From positions 1-8,255 of the forward strand of contig JASEIZ010000085.1 of NCBI GenBank assembly GCA_030017395.1: a DNA stretch of 8,255 nt. The letters run 5' to 3'. The DNA is from Desulfobacterales bacterium. Its GTDB lineage: Bacteria > Desulfobacterota > Desulfobacteria > Desulfobacterales > ETH-SRB1. Below are positions 1 through 5,184 of this stretch, in pieces. The notes under the pieces are model-generated. The model searched no databases. It was not told where the DNA came from and saw nothing but the letters and a program-made list of their open reading frames with translations. A program made the translations under genes and the position numbers. The stretch's first letter is position 1; each line of letters opens with the position of its first letter.

Positions 1-21
1 ATTTCCAATCGACCCCTCATG

Positions 22-47
22 AACCCCTCGTCTTATAGACGAGGGTT
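22..47. other. Stem-loop, possible terminator of an upstream plus-strand gene
   Basis: Positions 25-32 pair with 38-45 in eight consecutive base pairs around the loop TTATA. Two further A-T pairs (22-23 with 46-47) follow across a bulged C at 24. On the plus strand the stem is followed by a T-rich but interrupted stretch (46-60), so it could terminate a gene lying to the left of the window. On the minus strand it lies downstream of the tRNA but has no T-run after it, so it is a poor intrinsic terminator in that direction. The pairing is seen; the function is inferred. Confidence 0.4.
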
Positions 48-80
48 GTTCAGTTTATTTCTAAATGCTTCAATTTATTA

Positions 81-156
81 TGGTGGAGCTGAGGGGGATC
101 GAACCCCTGACCTCATGAATGCCATTCATGCGCTCTCCCAGCTGAGCTACAGCCCC
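81..156 (-). tRNA. tRNA-Ala (anticodon GGC)
   Basis: On the minus strand a complete 76-nt cloverleaf can be folded. It has a 7-bp acceptor stem, a D arm with GCTC/GAGC, a 5-bp anticodon stem (CATGA/TCATG) around loop ATGGCAT, a T arm AGGGG-TTCGATC-CCCCT, and an encoded 3' CCA (81-83). The anticodon is GGC, reading GCC and GCU alanine codons. The third acceptor pair is G3-U70, the known identity determinant recognised by alanyl-tRNA synthetase, which independently supports alanine. The discriminator base is A. The gene stands alone and is divergent from the 82-residue zinc-ribbon gene. No clear T-run terminator follows it. There is no truncated or duplicated tRNA end nearby to suggest an integrated element. 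Confidence 0.97.
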
Positions 157-182
157 ATGCTCTATACAGAGCAAGAGCGCAA

Positions 183-211
183 CCAGTAACAAAAAGCATT
201 TAAGGTGTCAA
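183..211 (-). promoter_or_regulatory. Candidate promoter of tRNA-Ala
   Basis: The minus strand carries a perfect -35 hexamer TTGACA (211-206), then a 17-nt spacer, then a weak -10 position TACTGG (188-183). A GC-rich discriminator-like stretch (GCGC, 180-177) follows, as is usual for stable-RNA promoters under growth-rate control. Transcription would start near 176, leaving a leader of about 20 nt that contains the small inverted repeat GCTCT-ATAC-AGAGC (159-172). The -35 is convincing but the -10 is poor, so the exact promoter is uncertain. Confidence 0.4.
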
Positions 212-283
212 TATCTATTTTATATGGGTATATGACAAGCGGACTTGGAAATTTTATATGGTAAAAACATATTTTATCACTTG

Positions 284-292
284 TGTTATGCT
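284..292 (+). promoter_or_regulatory. Candidate extended -10 promoter for the zinc-ribbon/ppiD pair
   Basis: The plus strand reads TGTTATGCT, an extended -10 (TGn followed by TATGCT, four of six matches to TATAAT), 43 nt ahead of the ATG at 336. No good -35 is visible at the right distance, which extended -10 promoters can tolerate. The surrounding 213-300 stretch is AT-rich. This is the best candidate between the divergent tRNA and the coding region, but it is a weak motif call. Confidence 0.28.
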
Positions 293-335
293 ATTGAAAA
301 ACATAGCTTAAAAAAACCGGAGTTAAGAATAGAAA

Positions 336-584
336 ATGGATCGCCAAAAATTTACTAAAGCATATGGAAGATATACCAAACGGGAAAATACTGCTGATAT
401 GTTCAAGGAATTTGATGCAACACAGCTTTATTGCCCCCGTTGTAAACAGGCGGTTCCCGTCCGGAAGCGCCTTCTTCTCGTTCTGCCCGAAGGAGATAAG
501 TATGAATATTTATGCGCATTTTGTTTAGAGACCGTTGGAACAAAGATGGATAGAAATGGAGCGCAAAACAGTATAATTGTTTAA
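336..584 (+). CDS. Small zinc-ribbon protein of unknown function (82 aa)
   Basis: The 82-residue product has two CxxC knuckles, C33-P-R-C36 and C60-A-F-C63, 23 residues apart. The spacing and the hydrophobic strand between them (LLLVL, 46-50) fit a small treble-clef or zinc-ribbon fold binding one Zn(II). The N-terminal 30 residues are charged and probably helical. There is no signal peptide or membrane segment, so it should be cytoplasmic. The ATG at 336 has only a modest Shine-Dalgarno, GGAG (319-322), with a long 13-nt spacing, and no better start is visible. It lies 56 bp upstream of ppiD on the same strand with no terminator between, so cotranscription is possible. I do not recognise a characterised homologue. 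Similar small uncharacterised zinc proteins are annotated in Desulfobacterota genomes (recalled, not checked). Zinc-dependent RNA, DNA or protein binding is only a guess. Confidence 0.8.
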   Translation: MDRQKFTKAYGRYTKRENTADMFKEFDATQLYCPRCKQAVPVRKRLLLVLPEGDKYEYLCAFCLETVGTKMDRNGAQNSIIV

Positions 585-597
585 AACATGATTGATT

Positions 598-617
598 CGA
601 CTTTTTACGGATTCGTC
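598..617. repeat. Possible remnant of the terminal repeat seen at the right end of the window
   Basis: The 12-mer CGACTTTTTACG at 598-609 is identical to 8237-8248, the inner part of the right terminal repeat of the 8126-8255 element. The following GATTCGTC resembles the outer end of that element's left terminus (GGATTCG). It sits in the ppiD leader, just upstream of its ribosome-binding site. A single short fragment can occur by chance in AT-rich DNA, so this is tentative. Confidence 0.35.
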
Positions 618-640
618 AATTATGATAAAGGTGGATTGCA

Positions 641-2539
641 ATGCTTAGATTAATGCGGGATTATGCAGGCAGCTGGTTGATCAAGGTTATATTAGGGGCT
701 ATAGTTGTTGTTTTTGTGTTCTGGGGTGTTGGGAGCTTTCGCGCTCAAAAGGGAGGCAGGGTTGCGATCGTCAATGGAGATTCTATCACCATGGAAGAAT
801 ACAAAGATGAGTACAACAACATTATTGAGAAGCTTCGTGAAAGATTCGGCAACAGATTAGACGATAAAACGATACAAATACTTCAGGTAGAAAATCAGGC
901 TTTAAACCGTCTTATAGATCAGAAACTTTTGCTTCAGGAAGCCACAAAACTTAATTTTCATGTTTCAGATGACGAACTTTCCGCGGCTATCAAGGGAATA
1001 AAAGCATTTCAAACATCCGGAGCATTTGACAAGCGCCTTTATAGAAGTATTTTAAGTCGCTATGGGTTGACTCCTGAACAGTTCGAGGTCAACCAAAAGG
1101 GCTTTATGCTGATAGAAAAGTTAAGATCGTTTTTGCTTGGAAATCTCAAGGTCTCAGACGGAGAGGCCATGGAATGGTTTAAATGGATCAATGCTTCGGT
1201 AAATATAGACTATATTCTGTTTGAGCCCGGCAGATATAAAGACATCAATCCTTCTGCCGAAGACATTAAAACTTTTTTTGTTGATCATAAAGACTCGTAT
1301 AAAACAGAACCGACGATAAAAGTTCAATTTTTATGTTTTGCTCCGGATAATTACAGGCCAAAGGTCAATATTTCCGATAATAAAATCCAGGATTATTATA
1401 AAGAACATCAGGAAGAATTTAAGACGGACAAAACTGTTGAGGCTCGGCACATACTAATAAAGGTTGACAAAGATGCCGACCAGGAAGCTGTTGAAAAGGC
1501 AAAAAACAAAGCTCTTGATATCCTGCAGATGGTCGGTGGGGATAAAGATTTTGCCGAGCTTGCCGGGCAGTATTCCGAATGCCCCAGCAAAGACCAAGGT
1601 GGACACCTTGGCGTATTCAGCAAGGCTGCGATGGTTAAACCATTCGCTGATAAAGCTTTTTCCATGAAATCCGGAGAGATCAGCCAGCCGGTTCGCACAA
1701 GATTTGGGTGGCATATTATAAAGGTTGAAAAAATCAATGAGGAATCAATCGTTCCCATTAATGAAGCAAAAAAAGTGATACGCAAAAAACTTATTGATGA
1801 AGAGGCAAAAACTCTTGCTTATGAAGAGGCGGAATTGGTTTTTGATACTATTGTTGAAGGAGATGATCTAAAAAAGGTATCTAACAAACGAAATCTCAAG
1901 TTGCAGACAACAGATTTTTTTACAATAAAAGGTCCAGATAAAGGCATAAAAAACCGCGAAAAGTTTGCATCTGCTGCTTTTGATCTTTCGGCTATGGAGA
2001 TTAGCGACATACAAGACATTGGAAATGAATATTACATTCTTCAGGCGATTGAAAAAAAATCCGGAGAAATTCCTGAATTAAAAGATATTAAAGAAAAGGT
2101 CAGGGCTGCCCTGATAAAGGAAAAACAGGATGAAAAGGCGAGTGCGGATGCAAGTGAGTTCCTGTCCGGTCTAAAAAAGGGCGAATTGATGAGTACGCAG
2201 ATAGCAAAATATGATTTAAAATTAAGTAACACCGGTTTTTTTAAGCGCAATGAGCCCGCTGCTGGTATTGGATTGGATAGAGGAGTTATTGAAGCTGCTT
2301 TTAAACTTTCGAATAAAATAAAATTTCCGGAAAAGATAATCAAAGGGGAAAAAGGTTATTACGTAATCAGCTTTAAGGAGAGAAAAGACGCAGACACAGA
2401 AGGGTTTGTCAAAGAAAAAGCAAACATAAAAGAAGGATTGCTGCGCCAAAAAAGAATCAAAACATTTGATGAATGGCTGACTCAAATAAGAAACAAAAGC
2501 AACATTTCCATTGAAAAGAACTTTTTAAAACAATCATAA
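641..2539 (+). CDS. ppiD: PpiD-type membrane-anchored peptidyl-prolyl cis-trans isomerase (periplasmic folding chaperone)
   Basis: The 632-residue product is close to the length of E. coli PpiD (623). It starts with a short basic cytoplasmic segment, one transmembrane helix (about 12-31) and a SurA-like N-terminal chaperone region (about 40-260). A parvulin rotamase domain follows (about 265-366), then a long, mostly helical C-terminal region with what looks like a degenerate second parvulin-like repeat. The parvulin domain keeps H270, C314, M331, F335 and H358. The last four have the same spacing (17, 4, 23) as C113, M130, F134 and H157 of human Pin1, so catalysis looks possible. The family sits in the inner membrane facing the periplasm and assists newly exported proteins near the Sec translocon. 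The ATG at 641 is preceded by GGTGG (630-634) with 6-nt spacing. The gene converges on the pit operon. Confidence 0.93.
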   Translation: MLRLMRDYAGSWLIKVILGAIVVVFVFWGVGSFRAQKGGRVAIVNGDSITMEEYKDEYNNIIEKLRERFGNRLDDKTIQILQVENQALNRLIDQKLLLQEATKLNFHVSDDELSAAIKGIKAFQTSGAFDKRLYRSILSRYGLTPEQFEVNQKGFMLIEKLRSFLLGNLKVSDGEAMEWFKWINASVNIDYILFEPGRYKDINPSAEDIKTFFVDHKDSYKTEPTIKVQFLCFAPDNYRPKVNISDNKIQDYYKEHQEEFKTDKTVEARHILIKVDKDADQEAVEKAKNKALDILQMVGGDKDFAELAGQYSECPSKDQGGHLGVFSKAAMVKPFADKAFSMKSGEISQPVRTRFGWHIIKVEKINEESIVPINEAKKVIRKKLIDEEAKTLAYEEAELVFDTIVEGDDLKKVSNKRNLKLQTTDFFTIKGPDKGIKNREKFASAAFDLSAMEISDIQDIGNEYYILQAIEKKSGEIPELKDIKEKVRAALIKEKQDEKASADASEFLSGLKKGELMSTQIAKYDLKLSNTGFFKRNEPAAGIGLDRGVIEAAFKLSNKIKFPEKIIKGEKGYYVISFKERKDADTEGFVKEKANIKEGLLRQKRIKTFDEWLTQIRNKSNISIEKNFLKQS

Positions 2540-2553
2540 AAAGGAACTTTTTA
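2537..2553. terminator. Small palindrome spanning both convergent stop codons
   Basis: TAAAAAG (2537-2543) and CTTTTTA (2547-2553) form a perfect 7-bp inverted repeat around the 3-nt loop GAA. The outer bases are the TAA stop of ppiD on the plus strand and the TAA stop of the DUF47 gene on the minus strand. T-runs follow in both directions, so it could act as a minimal bidirectional terminator, but the stem has only one G-C pair and would be weak. Confidence 0.35.
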
Positions 2554-3219
2554 TTTTGCGATCATAGCTCTCATCATATCTCCGGAATCTTCAACATGAT
2601 CTGCTATATTGCCTATTATTTCAGTTAATTGAACCAAATGGAATACCGAAATCGGGTCTGAAATAATTTCAAATATTTTTCGCTTGAGCCCGTCTTCAAC
2701 TTTGTCTGCATCATGCTCCATGCGGCGTATGTTACGGATGATTTCCTTGACTAAATTTCGCTGGGTTTTATTAAAGGTTTCAAAGTACTTTTTTGCTTCT
2801 AATAACATTTTGCACATTTCTTCGATGGCGGTAATATTCGAGTCGATCAGAAGCAAAAAATCAGTTTTAAGAGCTTCCGGAATTCCAGGTTCGGGCCTAT
2901 AAAAAATCCAGTCAAGCGCATCTTCTACTCTGTCAAGGACACTGTCCTGTTCCTTTAAATATCGGAACAACTGGAATTTATCAACTGGCATCATAGTTCC
3001 TTTTGGGAGGTGCCCCCGTATCCGACGCTTGATAGCATCTGCTTCGCTTTCCAGTACAATAACCTCCTGCCTGAATGCTTCAAACGCTTCGCATTGCTTT
3101 GAAAAATGGCATTCTATAGCCCGTTGAAAAGCCCATACGCAGTCCTTAACCTTTTTCGCATGTTCCAGCAGACCGTCGAAAGGCGATGTGATAAACAGCG
3201 ATAAAAATGGTATACGCAT
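2551..3219 (-). CDS. DUF47/TIGR00153 PhoU-like accessory protein of the phosphate transporter
   Basis: The 222-residue, all-helical soluble protein matches the TIGR00153/DUF47 (COG1392) family, distant relatives of PhoU usually encoded beside PiT transporters. Two PhoU-like acidic E..AD motifs are visible, E57-S-E-A-D61 and E168-H-D-A-D172, with further acidic helix segments at 96-100 (DRVED) and 205-211. In PhoU-type proteins such motifs bind metal ions. The start opening MRIPFLSLF is typical of the family. The gene is second in the operon, 11 nt after pit, and its strong AAAGGAG (minus strand, 3232-3226) overlaps the pit stop codon with 6-nt spacing to the ATG, so translation is probably coupled. 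The likely role is control of Pit activity at the cytoplasmic membrane face. The family is clear; the mechanism is not established. Confidence 0.9.
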   Translation of the reverse strand: MRIPFLSLFITSPFDGLLEHAKKVKDCVWAFQRAIECHFSKQCEAFEAFRQEVIVLESEADAIKRRIRGHLPKGTMMPVDKFQLFRYLKEQDSVLDRVEDALDWIFYRPEPGIPEALKTDFLLLIDSNITAIEEMCKMLLEAKKYFETFNKTQRNLVKEIIRNIRRMEHDADKVEDGLKRKIFEIISDPISVFHLVQLTEIIGNIADHVEDSGDMMRAMIAK

Positions 3220-3230
3220 AATTATCTCCT

Positions 3231-4454
3231 TTATAAAATTAATTGAAGTATTTTAAAAATTATCATACTGGTTATGGCGGAAACGGGTACGGTCAAAACC
3301 CAGTAAAGCATAATATTTATGATTATCCTGAAATTGACCGCTTCTAACCCGCGTGCAAGCCCCACACCCAGAACACCGCCGACCGCCGCATGCGTCGTGG
3401 AAACAGGAAGCCCCATTTTTGAGGCGACAAGAACGGTTGTAGCAGCGGCAAAATCAACGGAGAAACCACGTGTATTAGTAAGAGTTGTAATTTTTTTGCC
3501 GACAGTTTCCATGACACGCGTTCCGGCCATGGCAATCCCGCACGCAATTCCTATGCCTCCGAAAAGAAGGAGAAAAACAGGCACAGGCACTTCAGCGCCA
3601 ACCCCGCCTGTTTTAACCAGGAAATAGATTACTGCAAGGGGGCCGATTGCGTTGGCCACATCGTTTGCGCCTTGAGCCAGCGCGACATAGCAGGATGTTC
3701 CGATTTGAATAGACCTGAAGATTTCTTCCGCCCCATTTTTTTTGTCTTTAACAAATCGTTTTAAAGCCAGCATCCCGGCACATCCGAGAGCGACGGCCAG
3801 CATAAGTGCTATGAGTAATGCCGACGGAGTTCCAACCTCAAGTTTTTTACCAAGAGGTGTTTTAAAAATAAACGATAAAACAACAACAAAAACGGTAATA
3901 CCGATAAAAAGGGGGGAGAATTTAAGCGCTCTGACAAAAGACTGCTGTTTTGAAATAATCAATTTTACAATAAATTTGAACATTACAAATGCGATGACAA
4001 GACTGAAAACTGGAGATATAACCCAGCTCGATACAACAGCACCGAGTTTACCCCATTTGATAACCGAGAATCCTCCTGCCATTATTCCAAAACCGATCAT
4101 GGCGCCCACAATAGAATGGGTTGTAGATACAGGCAAAGATTTCCATGTGGCAAAGCTCACCCAAAGCGCGGCAGACAGCAGAGCGGAAATAGTGCCGATA
4201 AGCGCCATGTGCGGATCGCAGAGGATTTCAGTCGAGACAATGCCTTTACGTATTGTGTCCGTAACATGCGATCCTATAAATACGGCGCCGATTACATTCA
4301 GTATCCCAGCAATAAAAATTGCCTGGCGGACCGTAATAGCTTTGGCTCCGACAGCAGAAGCCATGGAATTGGCGACATCATTGGCGCCAATATTCCATGC
4401 CATATAAAAACCCAAGATGTAACCGGCAATCAGGATATAATATTCTGTCGGCAT
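3231..4454 (-). CDS. pit: PiT-family low-affinity inorganic phosphate transporter (PHO4 family)
   Basis: The 407-residue integral membrane protein has the internal duplication of the PHO4/PiT family (PF01384). GANDVANS at 23-30 is repeated as GANDVANA at 262-269, and PVSTTHSIVGA at 108-118 as PVSTTHAAVGG at 350-360. These signatures form the substrate and cation site in known members. About ten hydrophobic helices surround a central cytoplasmic basic loop (about 232-247). Bacterial PiT proteins import phosphate by H+ or Na+ symport. A few relatives (CysP) move sulfate, but the adjoining DUF47 gene favours phosphate. The ATG at 4454 starts the first helix at the family's usual point. The only Shine-Dalgarno seen, AAAGGAA (minus strand, 4477-4471), is 16 nt away, which is long; an in-frame TAA just upstream rules out extension. 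First gene of the operon. Confidence 0.93.
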   Translation of the reverse strand: MPTEYYILIAGYILGFYMAWNIGANDVANSMASAVGAKAITVRQAIFIAGILNVIGAVFIGSHVTDTIRKGIVSTEILCDPHMALIGTISALLSAALWVSFATWKSLPVSTTHSIVGAMIGFGIMAGGFSVIKWGKLGAVVSSWVISPVFSLVIAFVMFKFIVKLIISKQQSFVRALKFSPLFIGITVFVVVLSFIFKTPLGKKLEVGTPSALLIALMLAVALGCAGMLALKRFVKDKKNGAEEIFRSIQIGTSCYVALAQGANDVANAIGPLAVIYFLVKTGGVGAEVPVPVFLLLFGGIGIACGIAMAGTRVMETVGKKITTLTNTRGFSVDFAAATTVLVASKMGLPVSTTHAAVGGVLGVGLARGLEAVNFRIIINIMLYWVLTVPVSAITSMIIFKILQLIL

Positions 4455-4494
4455 TATTAATTAATCGGTGTTCCTTTAAGTGTTAAAAAAATTA

Positions 4495-4522
4495 ATTTTG
4501 CACAAGTTTTATTTGTTGTCAA
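4495..4522 (-). promoter_or_regulatory. Candidate promoter of the pit-DUF47 operon
   Basis: The minus strand has a perfect -35 TTGACA (4522-4517), a 16-nt spacer, and CAAAAT (4500-4495) as a four-of-six -10. Transcription would begin near 4488, giving a leader of about 33 nt that includes the AAAGGAA at 4477-4471. I could not see a convincing PHO box, so phosphate control via PhoB is not supported by eye. Confidence 0.42.
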
Positions 4523-4529
4523 TTATTAG

Positions 4530-4553
4530 TTCTTCTTTTAATTCTTCTTTTTG
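4530..4553. repeat. Two tandem 12-nt units between divergent promoters
   Basis: TTCTTCTTTTAA (4530-4541) is followed directly by TTCTTCTTTTTG (4542-4553), matching at 10 of 12 positions. The minus strand is therefore a purine-only tract apart from a few T bases. It lies between the -35 of the pit promoter candidate and the -35 at 4554, where an operator or UP-like element could act on both. It may also be simple low-complexity sequence. Confidence 0.4.
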
Positions 4554-4582
4554 TTGACTTGTAATAAAGTGTATGTTATGAG
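4554..4582 (+). promoter_or_regulatory. Candidate sigma70-type promoter of the winged-helix gene
   Basis: TTGACT (4554-4559, five of six matches to TTGACA) is separated by exactly 17 nt from TATGAG (4577-4582). The start of transcription would be near 4589, leaving a leader of roughly 90 nt before the ATG at 4678. That leader holds a possible short upstream reading frame (4600-4656) and the 8-bp palindrome AACATGTT (4603-4610). This is the best-looking plus-strand promoter in the window. Confidence 0.5.
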
Positions 4583-4677
4583 TCCATAAGAGGAAAATTG
4601 TGAACATGTTGCAGCGTCTCTATTTGTCGACCATAAAGAACTTTTCATTTACTTAAATTTTAAGGAGGGATATTTAG

Positions 4678-5043
4678 ATGAAGAAATTACAGGCTCAATT
4701 AAAATCCATATCTAAGTCTCTTGTGGCGCTTTCAAAGCAGGTTGATAAAATCTCAGATCAGATGAGCAAACAGCAAGCACCTAAGAAAACTACTATTGCT
4801 AAGAAAGTGAAAACGGCTACTGCAAAAACAAAGAAGACAAGTGCAAATAAAAAAACAACAAAAAAGGAGACTGCTCTCGAAGCAGTATTTAACATAATTA
4901 AAAGAAGCAAAAAAGGAGCAACGATTGTCGCGCTGAAAGAAAAAACGGGCCTTATTTCCAGGCAGCTCAGCAATGCTCTTTACAAACTTGGGAAGAAAGG
5001 GCAAATTATCGCAAAGGAACGCGGCCTTTATATTCAAAAATAA
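4678..5043 (+). CDS. Coiled-coil, Lys-rich linker and winged-helix protein (121 aa), probable DNA-binding protein
   Basis: Three parts are visible. Residues 4-29 form an uninterrupted heptad pattern (L4, L8, I11, L15, L18, V22, I25, M29), predicting a coiled coil for self-association. Residues 36-63 are a histone-H1-like linker: 12 of 28 are Lys and 8 are Thr. Residues 64-121 look like a winged helix: helix about 67-76, a second about 82-89, a recognition-like helix about 93-104, then a beta wing with Gly and basic residues (107-119). The ATG at 4678 has an excellent AAGGAGG (4662-4668) with 9-nt spacing, suggesting high expression. It is monocistronic, with its own promoter candidate and the strong 5102-5171 terminator behind it. 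I infer a dimeric or oligomeric nucleoid-associated or regulatory protein. No named homologue is recognised; similar proteins occur in Desulfobacterota (recalled). Confidence 0.82.
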   Translation: MKKLQAQLKSISKSLVALSKQVDKISDQMSKQQAPKKTTIAKKVKTATAKTKKTSANKKTTKKETALEAVFNIIKRSKKGATIVALKEKTGLISRQLSNALYKLGKKGQIIAKERGLYIQK

Positions 5044-5101
5044 TAGTTAAGCGGTTTTTTTAGATTTTCTGTTTGTTTTTTATGAGCTAAGACGGCTTAA
5101 T

Positions 5102-5171
5102 GTAAAGACAAAAAGCCTTTAGCTTGCCAGGCATATCATGGCAGGTTTGCTAAAGGCTTTTTGTCTTTTAC
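5102..5171. terminator. Long bidirectional intrinsic terminator hairpin
   Basis: Positions 5102-5123 pair with 5149-5171: 20 consecutive complementary bases, then one bulged T and two more pairs. The inner part refolds as TGCCA (5125-5129) with TGGCA (5139-5143) around a 9-nt loop. On the plus strand the GC-containing stem GCTAAAGGC is followed by TTTTTGTCTTTT, a classic rho-independent terminator for the winged-helix gene 58 nt upstream. The A-rich left arm gives the same structure on the minus strand. It ends one base before the Shine-Dalgarno of the M16 gene. Confidence 0.85.
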
Positions 5172-5177
5172 AAGGGG
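5172..5177 (+). promoter_or_regulatory. Ribosome-binding site that fixes the M16 start
   Basis: AAGGGG lies 7 nt before the ATG at 5185. The alternative in-frame TTG at 5161 has no Shine-Dalgarno and lies inside the right arm of the terminator stem, so the ATG is the better start. Confidence 0.75.
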
Positions 5178-5184
5178 TTTTACA

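Noticed and set aside
1..60. A second tRNA remnant or attachment site, suggested by CCTCATGAA shared between 15-23 and the tRNA (111-119)
   Set aside because: No T-arm or acceptor stem can be folded from 1-50, the shared string is only 9 nt, and no integrase or phage genes are present.
157..335. A small gene or RNA between the tRNA and the zinc-ribbon gene
   Set aside because: No start with a Shine-Dalgarno and no substantial stem-loop beyond the 5-bp repeat at 159-172; it reads as two divergent promoter regions.
1408..1785. A 125-codon minus-strand frame inside ppiD
   Set aside because: It lies opposite the conserved parvulin domain, whose residues explain the sequence; no recognisable domain or ribosome-binding site.
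3742..4407. A 221-codon open frame on the plus strand opposite pit
   Set aside because: It is antisense to a clear PHO4 transporter. Its translation is low-complexity (I/P/T/A-rich) without domains, as expected from the complement of a membrane-protein gene, and it lacks a Shine-Dalgarno.
4603..4610. Palindrome AACATGTT as a LexA-like or other operator
   Set aside because: Eight-base palindromes are common and the flanks do not match an SOS box I recognise; only noted as part of the leader.
4753..5037. Cys/Phe-rich minus-strand frames opposite the winged-helix gene
   Set aside because: The F/L/C-rich translation is the complement of the Lys-rich coding strand, not a real membrane protein.
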